NCBI RefSeq assembly: GCF_014203545.1
Contig: NZ_JACHJG010000007.1
Location: forward strand, 51,391 to 115,390
From: Streptomyces netropsis
Lineage (GTDB): Bacteria; Actinomycetota; Actinomycetes; Streptomycetales; Streptomycetaceae
Direction: 5' to 3'
DNA length: 64,000 nt
Shown piece after piece: positions 8,621 through 18,755 of this stretch. The translations under genes were made by a program, and so were the position numbers. How positions within the stretch are numbered: position 1 is the stretch's first letter; each line of letters begins with the position of its first letter. The notes beneath the pieces are model-generated. The model worked only from the letters and a program-made list of their open reading frames with translations, was not told where the DNA came from and made no database searches.

Positions 8621-8656
8621 GAAGGCGGCCCGCCCCATGAGGGGCGGACCGCCTTC
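8621..8656 (-). terminator. purL terminator
   Basis: 16-bp stem with one mismatch (8621-8636 with 8641-8656), loop ATGA, just after the purL stop. Confidence 0.8.
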
Positions 8657-8679
8657 GTGAAGCCCGGAAGCGCGCCGGA

Positions 8680-10929
<2,250 letters not shown>

Positions 10930-11020
10930 GCTGCGCCCTCATCATTCGCTTCTCCGCCCGCGCGGCGCAGAGGTGCGGCTGTCATGTTCGGCTGCGGCCG
11001 AGTGGCCGCGCGTGCGTCGC

Positions 11021-11701
11021 TCATACGGAGACCAGCTTCTTCAGGATCGAGGTGAAGAATCCGAGCCCGTCCGTGCGGCCGGTGCCGACCAGCGGCTCCA
11101 CGGCGTGCTCGGGGTGCGGCATGAGGCCGACGACGTTGCCCGCCTCATTGGTGATGCCGGCGATGTCACGCAGCGAGCCGTTGGGGTTCACGTCCACGTA
11201 GCGGAACGCGACCCGGCCCTCGGCCTCGAGCATGTCGAGGGTGCGCTCGTCGGCGACGTACCGGCCGTCGATGTTCTTCAACGGGACGGAGATCTCCTGG
11301 CCCACCTCGTAGTCGGAGGTCCAGGCGGTTTCCGCGTTCTCCACCCGCAGCTTCTGGTCGCGGCAGATGAAGTGCAGGTGGTTGTTGCGGAGCATCGCGC
11401 CCGGCAGCAGGTGGGTCTCGGTGAGCACCTGGAAGCCGTTGCAGATACCGAGGACGGGCATGCCCTCGCGGGCACCCTCGATGACCTTCTCCATGACCGG
11501 CGAGAAGCGCGAAATGGCGCCCGCGCGCAGGTAGTCGCCGTAGGAGAAGCCGCCCGGCAGCACCACGGCGTCGACCTGCTGGAGGTCCTTGTCGCGGTGC
11601 CAGAGCGGGACGGGTTCGAGCCCGGCGATCCGGACGGCCCGCTGGGTGTCGCGGTCGTCCAGGGTGCCGGGGAAGGTGATGACCCCTACGCGAGCGGTCA
11701 C
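11021..11701 (-). CDS. purQ: Phosphoribosylformylglycinamidine synthase, PurQ glutaminase subunit
   Basis: 226-residue class I glutamine amidotransferase that supplies ammonia to PurL. The nucleophile is Cys87 in PVLGICNGFQ; the His/Glu partners lie in LMPHPEHAVE near residue 200. The GTG start at 11701 overlaps the purS stop by four bases, a translational-coupling arrangement. Confidence 0.97.
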   Translation of the reverse strand: MTARVGVITFPGTLDDRDTQRAVRIAGLEPVPLWHRDKDLQQVDAVVLPGGFSYGDYLRAGAISRFSPVMEKVIEGAREGMPVLGICNGFQVLTETHLLPGAMLRNNHLHFICRDQKLRVENAETAWTSDYEVGQEISVPLKNIDGRYVADERTLDMLEAEGRVAFRYVDVNPNGSLRDIAGITNEAGNVVGLMPHPEHAVEPLVGTGRTDGLGFFTSILKKLVSV

Positions 11702-11952
11702 CGTGCTTCTCCGTCGACCTTCACGGTGAAGTCCTCGATCACGGTGTTGGCGAGAAACGTTTCCGCCATCTCGTGGATGCGGGCGAGGGCGGCCTCGTCG
11801 ACCGGTCCCTCCACCTCGAGTTCAAAGCGCTTGCCCTGACGGACGTCGGCGATCCCCTCGAAACCCAGGCGTGGCAGTGCGCGCTGCACCGCCTGGCCCT
11901 GCGGGTCGAGGATCTCCGGCTTGAGCATGACGTCGACTACGACGCGTGCCAC
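11698..11952 (-). CDS. purS: Phosphoribosylformylglycinamidine synthase, PurS subunit
   Basis: 84-residue PurS, which bridges PurQ and PurL in the FGAM synthase complex and helps ammonia transfer. Two GTG codons are possible (11958 and 11952). GGGAG lies five bases before the second, so VARVVVDVMLKPEILDP is taken as the start. It is the first gene of the purSQL operon, divergent from lsrL. Confidence 0.95.
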   Translation of the reverse strand: MARVVVDVMLKPEILDPQGQAVQRALPRLGFEGIADVRQGKRFELEVEGPVDEAALARIHEMAETFLANTVIEDFTVKVDGEAR

Positions 11953-12257
11953 TGGCACTCCCGGTGTGTGGTGCGTGAGCTGAAGCGGTGATGTCAGAGT
12001 ACAGTCCCGAAAAATCTACGCGCATAGATATCCTGGGGGTTCCGTCTCGCTTTCGCATCGGCAAGGGGCACGCCCGGGGAAAATTCCGGGAAAAACGCAT
12101 GGCCTGCATTGCGGCGGGGCGCGCGGACAGAATTAACTGGGCTTCACCACTCAATGCCTTTTGTTGTACAAATGAATAAGCATTGATTCCAAACCACCGG
12201 AACCCAGGCATCACCGCAGGTCAATGCGGACGGTGCCGACCGAAAGGACCGATTTTC
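11953..12257. promoter_or_regulatory. AT-rich divergent promoter region between purS and lsrL
   Basis: About 300 bp, clearly richer in A/T than its surroundings, with AAAAATCTA, GAATTAACTGG and TTTTGTTGTACAAATGAATAAG. A dyad ATCTA-CGCGCA-TAGAT lies near 12014-12029 on the purS side. It must drive purSQL leftward and lsrL rightward. Because Lsr2 proteins bind AT-rich DNA, autoregulation is plausible (inference). Confidence 0.55.
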
Positions 12258-12575
12258 GTGGCGCAGCGCGTAGTGGTCACACTCTCCGACGACATCGACG
12301 GCGGGGACGCGGCGGAAACCGTCTCCTTCGGTCTGGACGGCAGGTCGTACGAGATCGACCTCAACACCGCCAATGCAAAGAAACTGCGCGTCGCGCTGGC
12401 CCCCTACATGGAGGCGGGCCGCAAGCAGTCCCGCTCCGGCAAGGTCTACCGGCGCACCGCCGTCGCGCCCGACCCGGCGGCCGTGCGCGCCTGGGCCCGC
12501 TCCAACGGCATGGAGGTGCCGCCGCGCGGCCGGATCCCCAAGAAGGTCTACGAGGCCTTCAACGCCGTCGACTGA
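12258..12575 (+). CDS. lsrL: Lsr2-family nucleoid-associated protein (LsrL-like)
   Basis: 105-residue H-NS-like protein. The N-terminal dimerisation domain (1-60) is VAQRVVVTLSDDIDGGDAAETVSFGLDG. The C-terminal DNA-binding part (70-105) ends RGRIPKKVYEAF, keeping the R90-G91-R92 AT-hook-like motif that inserts in the minor groove of AT-rich DNA. The GTG at 12258 is preceded by AAAGGA. Streptomyces carries two Lsr2 proteins; location beside purS matches the paralogue I recall as LsrL in S. coelicolor. Its likely role is silencing or bridging of AT-rich, often foreign, DNA. Confidence 0.93.
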   Translation: MAQRVVVTLSDDIDGGDAAETVSFGLDGRSYEIDLNTANAKKLRVALAPYMEAGRKQSRSGKVYRRTAVAPDPAAVRAWARSNGMEVPPRGRIPKKVYEAFNAVD

Positions 12576-12582
12576 GCCGACT

Positions 12583-12613
12583 TGCCAAACACCCCGGATG
12601 ATCAGCTAGAGTC
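12583..12613 (+). promoter_or_regulatory. Promoter of the tRNA-Gly cluster
   Basis: TTGCCA (12583-12588), 19-bp spacer, TAGAGT (12608-12613), about 53 bp before the first tRNA. Similar -10 elements precede the second tRNA (TAGGGT, 12770-12775) and the third (TAGAGT, 12929-12934, with TTACCG at 12904-12909). Confidence 0.65.
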
Positions 12614-12665
12614 TGGATCACGCCGAGGGGCAAGGCCGGGAAACGGGCCCGAACTTCGGAGTCAT

Positions 12666-12737
12666 GCGGGTGTAGCTCAGTAGTAGAGCGCCCCCCTTCC
12701 AGGGGGGAGGCGCAGTGTGCGATTCCTGTCACCCGCT
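12666..12737 (+). tRNA. tRNA-Gly(UCC), non-canonical copy 1
   Basis: 72 nt. The acceptor GCGGGTG pairs perfectly with CACCCGC; the discriminator is T and CCA is not encoded. The anticodon arm is CCCCC-CTTCCAG-GGGGG with anticodon TCC. The D-loop AGTAGTA has A instead of G18. The T-arm reads GCAG(T)G-TGCGATT-CCTGT: the stem pairs only with a bulged T, and the loop has G where psi55 is expected. These changes would weaken the elbow (G18-psi55 contact). It is identical to copy 2 except for the anticodon stem. Confidence 0.85.
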
Positions 12738-12823
12738 CTCATCGCCTTCCGGCCACGCAAGTGGTCGGGTAGGGTGATGCTCCGCCGATCGGCGGCCCCT
12801 CGTGGGCCGGTGTTCGGAGGCAT

Positions 12824-12895
12824 GCGGGTGTAGCTCAGTAGTAGAGCGTCTCCCTTCCAGGGAGAAGGCGCAGTGTGCGATTCCTGTCACCCGCT
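12824..12895 (+). tRNA. tRNA-Gly(UCC), non-canonical copy 2
   Basis: 72 nt, 158 bp downstream of copy 1. It has the same acceptor, D-loop AGTAGTA and T-arm with bulged T and loop TGCGATT. The anticodon stem differs: TCTCC/GGAGA instead of CCCCC/GGGGG, again a fully paired stem. The spacer after each copy (CCACGCAAGTGG and a TAGRGT -10) is also similar, so tRNA plus promoter was duplicated as a unit. Retention of the aberrant arms in both copies while the anticodon stem drifted compensatorily argues that they are functional. Confidence 0.85.
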
Positions 12896-12971
12896 CTCAT
12901 CGCTTACCGACCACGCAAGTGGATCAGGTAGAGTGATGTTCGCGCCGCCGGTGAAAGCCGAGCGGAGGCAT

Positions 12972-13044
<73 letters not shown>

Positions 13045-13053
13045 CAGTTGTAA

Positions 13054-13082
13054 GAAGGCCCCGGTCATCGACCGGGGCCTTC
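13054..13082 (+). terminator. tRNA cluster terminator
   Basis: Perfect 13-bp stem (13054-13066 with 13070-13082), followed by TTCG. A near-identical hairpin follows the second tRNA-Gly(GCC). Confidence 0.85.
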
Positions 13083-13186
13083 TTCGTGTTCCCCCGGCGG
13101 TGGTGCCGGCGCCCGATGACATTCGTCATCCGAAGTCATGACAGCCCGCACTGCTTCCGGGCCGGATCCGCCGGGAGCCTTGGAGC

Positions 13187-14182
13187 ATGGACATCGGGGA
13201 CAGTGTGATCGACGTCACCGGGCTGCGGCGCCGGTACGGGCCTGCCGGGGGCAAGGGGTTCGAGGCGGTGCGGGACGTCTCCTTCACCGTGGGGCGGGGC
13301 GAGTTGTTCGCGCTGCTGGGGACGAACGGCGCGGGCAAGACCTCCACGGTCGAGTTGCTGGAGGGGCTCGCGCGGCCGACCGGCGGCCGGGTGCGGGTGC
13401 TGGGCCACGATCCGTACGCGGAGCGCCGCGTGGTGCGGCCCCGGGTCGGGATGATGCTCCAGGAGGGCGGCTTCCCCTCCGATCTGACGGCGGCCGAGAC
13501 GGTACGGATGTGGGCCGGCTGCACCACGGGGGCGCGGCCCGTCGACGAGGCGCTCGGCCTGGTCAAGCTCGCGAAGCGGCGGGACGTGCGCGTCAAACAG
13601 CTCTCCGGTGGTGAACGGCGCCGCCTGGACCTCGCGCTCGCGTTGATCGGCCGGCCCGAGGTGCTCTTCCTCGACGAGCCGACGACCGGACTCGACCCCG
13701 AGGCCCGGCACGACACCTGGGAGCTGGTGCGCCGGCTGCGCGCCGACGGCACGACGGTGCTGCTGACCACGCACTATCTGGAGGAGGCCGAAGCCTTGGC
13801 CGACCGCCTCGCGATCATGCGCGAGGGGCAGGTCGTGGTCACGGGCTCGCCGGGCGAGGTCATCGGCGCGTACCCGGCGCGGATCCGCTTCGCGATGCCG
13901 CCGGGCTGGTTCGTCGGGGATCTGCCGCCGCTGGGCGAGCTCGGGGTGCTCCGGCACGAGGAGACCGACGGGCGGATCGAGCTCCAGACCCACGAGTTGC
14001 AGCGGACCCTGACCGGACTGCTGGTGTGGGCGCGGGACAAGGGCCTGGAACTGGACGGGCTGGACGCGCGGACCGCCTCGCTGGAGGAGGCGTTCCTGGC
14101 GATAGCGGGCGCGGGTGCGCCGACCGGGGCCTCCGAGACTTCCGGGGCCGTCGGTACGAACACGGGGCGGGGCGAGCGATGA
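13187..14182 (+). CDS. ABC transporter ATP-binding protein
   Basis: 331 residues. Walker A GTNGAGKT at 45-52, signature LSGGE at 139-143, Walker B LFLDEPT at 160-166, then the H-loop in LLTTHYLEEAEALADR. The C-terminal 110 residues form the extension typical of DrrA/CcmA-type drug exporter ATPases. The stop overlaps the permease ATG. The transporter is followed by a NarL-type two-component system, an arrangement typical of antibiotic- or stress-responsive exporters; the substrate is unknown. Confidence 0.93.
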   Translation: MDIGDSVIDVTGLRRRYGPAGGKGFEAVRDVSFTVGRGELFALLGTNGAGKTSTVELLEGLARPTGGRVRVLGHDPYAERRVVRPRVGMMLQEGGFPSDLTAAETVRMWAGCTTGARPVDEALGLVKLAKRRDVRVKQLSGGERRRLDLALALIGRPEVLFLDEPTTGLDPEARHDTWELVRRLRADGTTVLLTTHYLEEAEALADRLAIMREGQVVVTGSPGEVIGAYPARIRFAMPPGWFVGDLPPLGELGVLRHEETDGRIELQTHELQRTLTGLLVWARDKGLELDGLDARTASLEEAFLAIAGAGAPTGASETSGAVGTNTGRGER

Positions 14183-14937
14183 CGACGACACGGATGCTGG
14201 CGATGGGGCGGGCGGAACTGCTCCTGCTCAGCCGGAACAAGATGGCGCTGTACGTCGCGCTGCTGCTGCCCGCCTTCATGGCGTGGGCGATGCGCAACGG
14301 CATCAGCAAGATCGACCCCGAGGACGCGGGGATGTCGGTCAACGAGATCGCGCTGACCGGGGCCTTCGGCTACATCCTCCTCTTCGTCGTCTACCAGAAC
14401 CTGGTGAGCTCGCTGGTGGCCCGCCGCGAGGAACTGGTCCTCAAGCGCTTGCGCACCGGCGAGGCCAGTGACGTGGAGATCCTCGCCGGGACCGCGCTGC
14501 CCTCGGTGGCCGTGGCGCTGGCCCAGTGCGTCGTGCTGCTGGTGGCGGGCATCGCCTGGCTGGACCTGCGGGCGGTCACCCGGCCCGATCTGCTGCTGGC
14601 CGGGCTGGTGCTGGGGCTGGCCATGTCCATCGCTCTGGCCGCCGTCACCACGGTGATCGCGAAGACGGTGGAGAGCGCGCAGTTGGTGACCACTCCCCTC
14701 ATGGTGGTCTCGCTGATGGGCTCGGGGCTGGTCGTACCGGTGGAGATCTTCCCCGACACCGTCGCCGAGGTGTGCCGGCTGCTGCCGCTGACGCCGGTGG
14801 TCGAGCTGATGCGCGGCGGCTGGCTCGGCGGGATGGACGCGGGCGAGGCCCTGCGGTCGCTGGCCACCGCCTTGGCCTGGACGGCGCTGGCCGTGTTTGC
14901 TGTACGACGGTGGTTCCGCTGGGAACCGCGGCGGTAA
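14179..14937 (+). CDS. ABC-2 type transporter permease
   Basis: 252 residues with six predicted membrane spans: KMALYVALLLPAFMAWAM, ALTGAFGYILLFVVYQN, a pair around residues 105-160, LVTTPLMVVSLMGSGLVVPVEIFP and the C-terminal SLATALAWTALAVFAV. It belongs to the ABC-2 exporter family and partners with the preceding ATPase; the start ATG sits in a four-base overlap with it. Confidence 0.92.
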   Translation: MTTTRMLAMGRAELLLLSRNKMALYVALLLPAFMAWAMRNGISKIDPEDAGMSVNEIALTGAFGYILLFVVYQNLVSSLVARREELVLKRLRTGEASDVEILAGTALPSVAVALAQCVVLLVAGIAWLDLRAVTRPDLLLAGLVLGLAMSIALAAVTTVIAKTVESAQLVTTPLMVVSLMGSGLVVPVEIFPDTVAEVCRLLPLTPVVELMRGGWLGGMDAGEALRSLATALAWTALAVFAVRRWFRWEPRR

Positions 14938-14948
14938 CGGCGGGGCCG

Positions 14949-16469
14949 ATGGACGCGACGGGGGGCGGACGCGTGGGAATGCGGACGCGGGTGTGGGGCT
15001 GGCGGAGCCGGAGCGGGGTCGCCCGGGTCGACAGCTACACGCGCTGGACGGTGTACCTGACGCCCTGGTTGCTGCTCGGCCTGGACGTCCCCGTGGTGCT
15101 CGGGAGCGGCGGGAAGACGGCTCTCGACTGGACGCTGATCACCCTCGGGACCGCGCAGTGCGTCCTGAACCCCGGTCTGGCCGGGCGGGCCATCGACCAC
15201 CGCCTGGGCCGGGGGCCCGCGCCCTGGCGGCGGCTGGCCTGCGCCGGTGCGCTGTTCCTGGCCACGGTGGGGGTGGTCGTGGCCCAGGTCACGATGCACG
15301 GATCCGGCCGGATACCGATGGCCCTGTGGATCCTGATGGGCAGCGCACTGTCCGTCCTCGGCTCGTACAGCCTGCTGACCCGGCTCGGCCCGTACACGGC
15401 GGTCTGTCTGGGCGCCGGGGCGGCGCTGGGGGTGGCCACGACCCTGGCCTCGGGCCGGTGGGAGTTCCTGCCGACGGCCCTGGTGACGGCGGTCTTCCTC
15501 GGCCTGTGGAGCGTCTCCGTCGTACGCACCTCGGCCTGGGTGCTCGTCGTGATGTGGGAGCTGGACGCGGCGCGGGGCGCGCAGGCGCGGCTGGCGGTCG
15601 CGGAGGAACGGCTGCGGTTCGGGCGGGACATGCACGACGTGCTCGGCCGCAATCTCGCGGTGATCGCGCTGAAGAGCGAGCTGGCGGTGCGGCTCGCCGG
15701 GCGTGGTTCGCCGGCCGCCCTCGACGAGATGACCGAGGTCCAGCGGATCGCGCAGGAGTCCCAGCGGGAGGTGCGGGACGTGGTCCGCGGCTACCGCGGG
15801 GCCGATCTGCACACCGAACTGGCGGGCGCCCGGAGCGTGCTGGCCGCCGCGGGCATCGACTGCCGTATCGACGACAAGGCCGGCGAGGAACTGCCGCCCG
15901 CCGCGCAGTCGGCGCTGGCCTGGGTGGTCCGCGAGGCCACGACCAATGTGCTGCGCCACGCGGACGCCGGGCGCTGTGCCGTACGGATGCGGGTGGTGGA
16001 GGGAGTGGCGGTGCTCGTGATGGAGAACGACGGTGTGCCGTCCGGGCCGGACGGCCCCGACGGCGGCTCGGGCCTCGCGGGCCTGCGCGAGCGCCTCGCC
16101 GACCTCGGCGGAACGATCGCGGCGGAACGCCGCCCGCCCGCCGCGTTCCGTCTGACGGCACGGGTTCCGCTGGCGCGTGCGGGGGGCTTGCCGCCTGCGG
16201 AATCCCTGTCGACGCCGCTGCGCGGGGCGACCGCCGGGACGGTGTCGGCGGATGCCGACGGCGAGCCGGCTCCTGCCGGGCGCGAGGCGACCGGCGGCGC
16301 CGCCGCGGAGTCGGCACCGCCCGGCCCCCGGACCGCGTCGGCCGGAGCCGTCAGCGGCGTCGGCTGCGAGGGGCCGTCTCCCGTCGGCCACGTCCCGACG
16401 GACGTCGGCTGCCCCGTTGAGCCCGCCGACGCCAGTGGGAGCACCGTGACCAGCGAGGACGTGGCATGA
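14949..16469 (+). CDS. NarL-family sensor histidine kinase
   Basis: About 506 residues from ATG 14949 (ATG 14979 is an alternative). There are five or six membrane spans in residues 31-200 with almost no extracellular loop, as in intramembrane-sensing kinases. The HisKA_3 box RFGRDMHDVLGRNLAVIAL has the phosphorylated His229. The HATPase N-box is WVVREATTNVLRHA and the G-box GGSGLAGLRERL. After the kinase core (about 410) comes an unusual 95-residue Ala/Pro/Gly-rich tail that is probably disordered. The stop overlaps the response regulator start. Confidence 0.92.
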   Translation: MDATGGGRVGMRTRVWGWRSRSGVARVDSYTRWTVYLTPWLLLGLDVPVVLGSGGKTALDWTLITLGTAQCVLNPGLAGRAIDHRLGRGPAPWRRLACAGALFLATVGVVVAQVTMHGSGRIPMALWILMGSALSVLGSYSLLTRLGPYTAVCLGAGAALGVATTLASGRWEFLPTALVTAVFLGLWSVSVVRTSAWVLVVMWELDAARGAQARLAVAEERLRFGRDMHDVLGRNLAVIALKSELAVRLAGRGSPAALDEMTEVQRIAQESQREVRDVVRGYRGADLHTELAGARSVLAAAGIDCRIDDKAGEELPPAAQSALAWVVREATTNVLRHADAGRCAVRMRVVEGVAVLVMENDGVPSGPDGPDGGSGLAGLRERLADLGGTIAAERRPPAAFRLTARVPLARAGGLPPAESLSTPLRGATAGTVSADADGEPAPAGREATGGAAAESAPPGPRTASAGAVSGVGCEGPSPVGHVPTDVGCPVEPADASGSTVTSEDVA

Positions 16470-17098
16470 GGGGACAGACACCCGGCGGGCAGCCGATACG
16501 CGTCATGCTCGCCGACGACGAGCACCTCATCCGTGGTGCGCTCGTCGCGCTGCTCGGGCTGGAGGACGATCTCCAGGTGGTCGCGGAGGCCGCCTCGGGG
16601 ACGGAGGCGCTCGCCATGGCGCGGGCGCACCGGCCGGACGTCGCGGTGCTCGATCTTCAAATGCCAGGGGTCGACGGCGTGACGGTCGCCACATCCCTGC
16701 GGACCGAACTGCCCCTGTGCCGGAGCATGATCGTGACCGGGCACGGTCGTCCCGGGCATCTGAAGCGGGCACTCGAAGCGGGGGTGCGGGGGTTCGTGCC
16801 GAAGACCGTCTCGGCACAGCGGCTCGCCGAGATCATCCGTACCGTGCACGGCGGAAGCCGCTACGTGGACCCGGAGTTGGCGGCCGACGCGATCAGCGCG
16901 GGGGACTCGCCGCTGACCGCGCGGGAGGCGGAACTGCTGGAGCTCGCGGAGGACGGCGCGCCCATCGCGGAGATCGCGGAGCGGGCGGCGCTGACGCCGG
17001 GAACGGTCCGCAACTACCTCTCGGCCGCCGCCGCGAAGCTGGGTGCGGAGAACCGTCACGCGGCGGCGCGCATCGCACGCGCTCAAGGTTGGCTATAG
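16466..17098 (+). CDS. NarL/FixJ-family response regulator
   Basis: 210 residues. The receiver domain has acidic pocket ADDE (16-19), phospho-acceptor Asp63 in VAVLDLQMPG, and Lys in VPKTVSA. The LuxR-type HTH at about 148-205 (LTAREAELLELAEDGAPIAEIAE) binds DNA. It is the cognate partner of the preceding kinase and likely controls the ABC exporter upstream. A -10-like TATAGT for the next tRNA overlaps its last codons (17094-17099). Confidence 0.94.
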   Translation: MRGQTPGGQPIRVMLADDEHLIRGALVALLGLEDDLQVVAEAASGTEALAMARAHRPDVAVLDLQMPGVDGVTVATSLRTELPLCRSMIVTGHGRPGHLKRALEAGVRGFVPKTVSAQRLAEIIRTVHGGSRYVDPELAADAISAGDSPLTAREAELLELAEDGAPIAEIAERAALTPGTVRNYLSAAAAKLGAENRHAAARIARAQGWL

Positions 17099-17130
17099 TG
17101 GTCTCCGCACCGCACGAAAGCGCGGGGCAT

Positions 17131-17203
<73 letters not shown>

Positions 17204-17210
17204 CCGATAC

Positions 17211-17242
17211 GAAGGCCCCGGTCATCTTTGACCGGGGCCTTC
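17211..17242 (+). terminator. Terminator after tRNA-Gly(GCC) copy 2
   Basis: Perfect 14-bp stem (17211-17224 with 17229-17242), loop TCTT. Same stem as the 13054-13082 terminator. Confidence 0.85.
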
Positions 17243-17343
17243 GGCGTTTTTGCTGGGGTCTGCCTCCGGCTGGGGTCTGTCTCCGGCTGCGGGCCGTCTG
17301 TGCCGCCTGCGGCGGTGAGCGCCCTGCGGGCGCGTCCTCAATC

Positions 17344-17375
17344 GCCGGACGGGCTCATGCATGAGCCCGTCCGGC
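17344..17375 (-). terminator. Dispersed hairpin repeat overlapping the kinase stop codon
   Basis: GCCGGACGGGCTCAT (17344-17358) pairs perfectly with ATGAGCCCGTCCGGC (17361-17375). TCCTCAATC precedes it, the consensus flank of this family. The TGA of the histidine kinase (17355-17357) lies inside the stem, so the last residues of the protein are encoded by the repeat. Confidence 0.8.
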
Positions 17376-18755
17376 CACCGGGAAGCTCAGGCGGAAGCGG
17401 GCGCCGCCGCCCTCGGCCTGTTCGGCGGTCAGCTCGGCGCCGTGGGCGCGGGCGATCTGGCGGGCCATGGCGAGGCCCAGGCCGGAGCCGGGCAGGGCGC
17501 GGGCCTGGCGGGAACGGTAGAAACGGTCGAAGACGTAGGGCAGGTCCTCGGCGGAGATGCCGCGGCCGTGGTCGCGGACGGTCAGGTCGAGGGCCCGGTC
17601 CGTCACCGCGAGGCGCACCTCGACCGTGGCGCCGGGCGGGCTGAACTTGGCGGCGTTGTCGAGCAGGTTGGACATCAGCCGGGCCAGGCGGGCGGGCACG
17701 CCCGGAACGGTCGCCGGGCCCAGGTCGGCCGTGAAGAACGTGTTCGGCCAGTGGCCCCGCGCGTCGGCCACGCAGCGCTCGGCCAGCGCGTCCAGCCGGA
17801 CCTGTTCCACCAGCTGCTGCGGCTCCTCGTCGCGGGCCAGCTCGATGAGGTCGTTGACCATGCCCGTCACCTCGCGCAGCTGACGGCCCAGCGCGGTCGC
17901 GGCCCGGTCGCGCTGGGCGTCGGAGAGCCGGTCGGCGCGGGCGAGCAGCTCGGCGTTGGTGCGCAGCGCGGTGAGCGGGGTGCGCAGTTCGTGGGAGGCG
18001 TCGGCGACCAGGCGGCGCTGGGCGGCGACGGCTTCCTCCAGCTCGCCGAGCATGGTGTTGAAGCTGGTCGCGAGGCGGGTGATCTCGTCCTGGCGGCGTG
18101 CCTCGTACGGGGGCAGCTCGATGCGGTGCGCGGGGTCGCGGGTGGCGGCGATGTGCTCGGCGGTGGCGGTGAGGCGGGTCACGGGGCGCAGGGACGTACG
18201 GGAGGCGAAGTAGCCGAGCCCGGCCGCGAGGAGGACGCCCACGCCGCCGACCGCGCCGAGCAGCAGCCCCGCCTGTTCGACGCCCTGGTCGACGGTGTCG
18301 GAGCGGATCGCCACCTGGAGGGCGCGGTTGTTCCTGGCCGGGGTGGTGAGCATCCGCATCGGGCGCCCGTCGTGGGTGATGTCGCTGTAGTACGCGCCGA
18401 GGGTGCCCGCGGCGACGCGGCGGGTGGCGCCGGTGACGGGCAGCACCAGGGCCCGGTCGCCGCGCGGGACCGGAGCCGCCGGGTCGGCGCCGACGAGCTG
18501 GGCGCAGGCGGGGGCGACGAGCCAGGTGCACTCCCCGAGAAGGGTGCCGGTGTCGTGGGCGCGGCCCTGCTGGACGATGAGGGCGGCCTGCTGTTTGAGC
18601 TGGAGGTCGAGCTGGCGGCCGAGTTCGTAGCGGATGACGACGTAGGCGGCGGCCAGCACGCCGAGCGCGACGAGGGCGACGGCGGCGGAGGTGACGAGGG
18701 CCAGCCGGGCGCGCAGCGGGCGGCGGCCGAACAGCCGTCGGCGCAGGGACCTCAT
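17355..18755 (-). CDS. OmpR-partner sensor histidine kinase
   Basis: 466 residues. TM1 at about 18-41, an extracytoplasmic domain at 42-160 with two cysteines (C76, C84) that could form a disulfide, and TM2 at 163-184. HAMP follows, then HisKA with His255 in ADASHELRTPLTALR. HATPase blocks are LMSNLLDNAAKFS, VRDHGRGIS and GSGLGLAMARQIA. The ATG at 18755 overlaps the response-regulator stop by four bases. Its sensing signal is unknown; proximity to a MurG-like transferase suggests envelope sensing (inference). Confidence 0.94.
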   Translation of the reverse strand: MRSLRRRLFGRRPLRARLALVTSAAVALVALGVLAAAYVVIRYELGRQLDLQLKQQAALIVQQGRAHDTGTLLGECTWLVAPACAQLVGADPAAPVPRGDRALVLPVTGATRRVAAGTLGAYYSDITHDGRPMRMLTTPARNNRALQVAIRSDTVDQGVEQAGLLLGAVGGVGVLLAAGLGYFASRTSLRPVTRLTATAEHIAATRDPAHRIELPPYEARRQDEITRLATSFNTMLGELEEAVAAQRRLVADASHELRTPLTALRTNAELLARADRLSDAQRDRAATALGRQLREVTGMVNDLIELARDEEPQQLVEQVRLDALAERCVADARGHWPNTFFTADLGPATVPGVPARLARLMSNLLDNAAKFSPPGATVEVRLAVTDRALDLTVRDHGRGISAEDLPYVFDRFYRSRQARALPGSGLGLAMARQIARAHGAELTAEQAEGGGARFRLSFPVAGRAHA

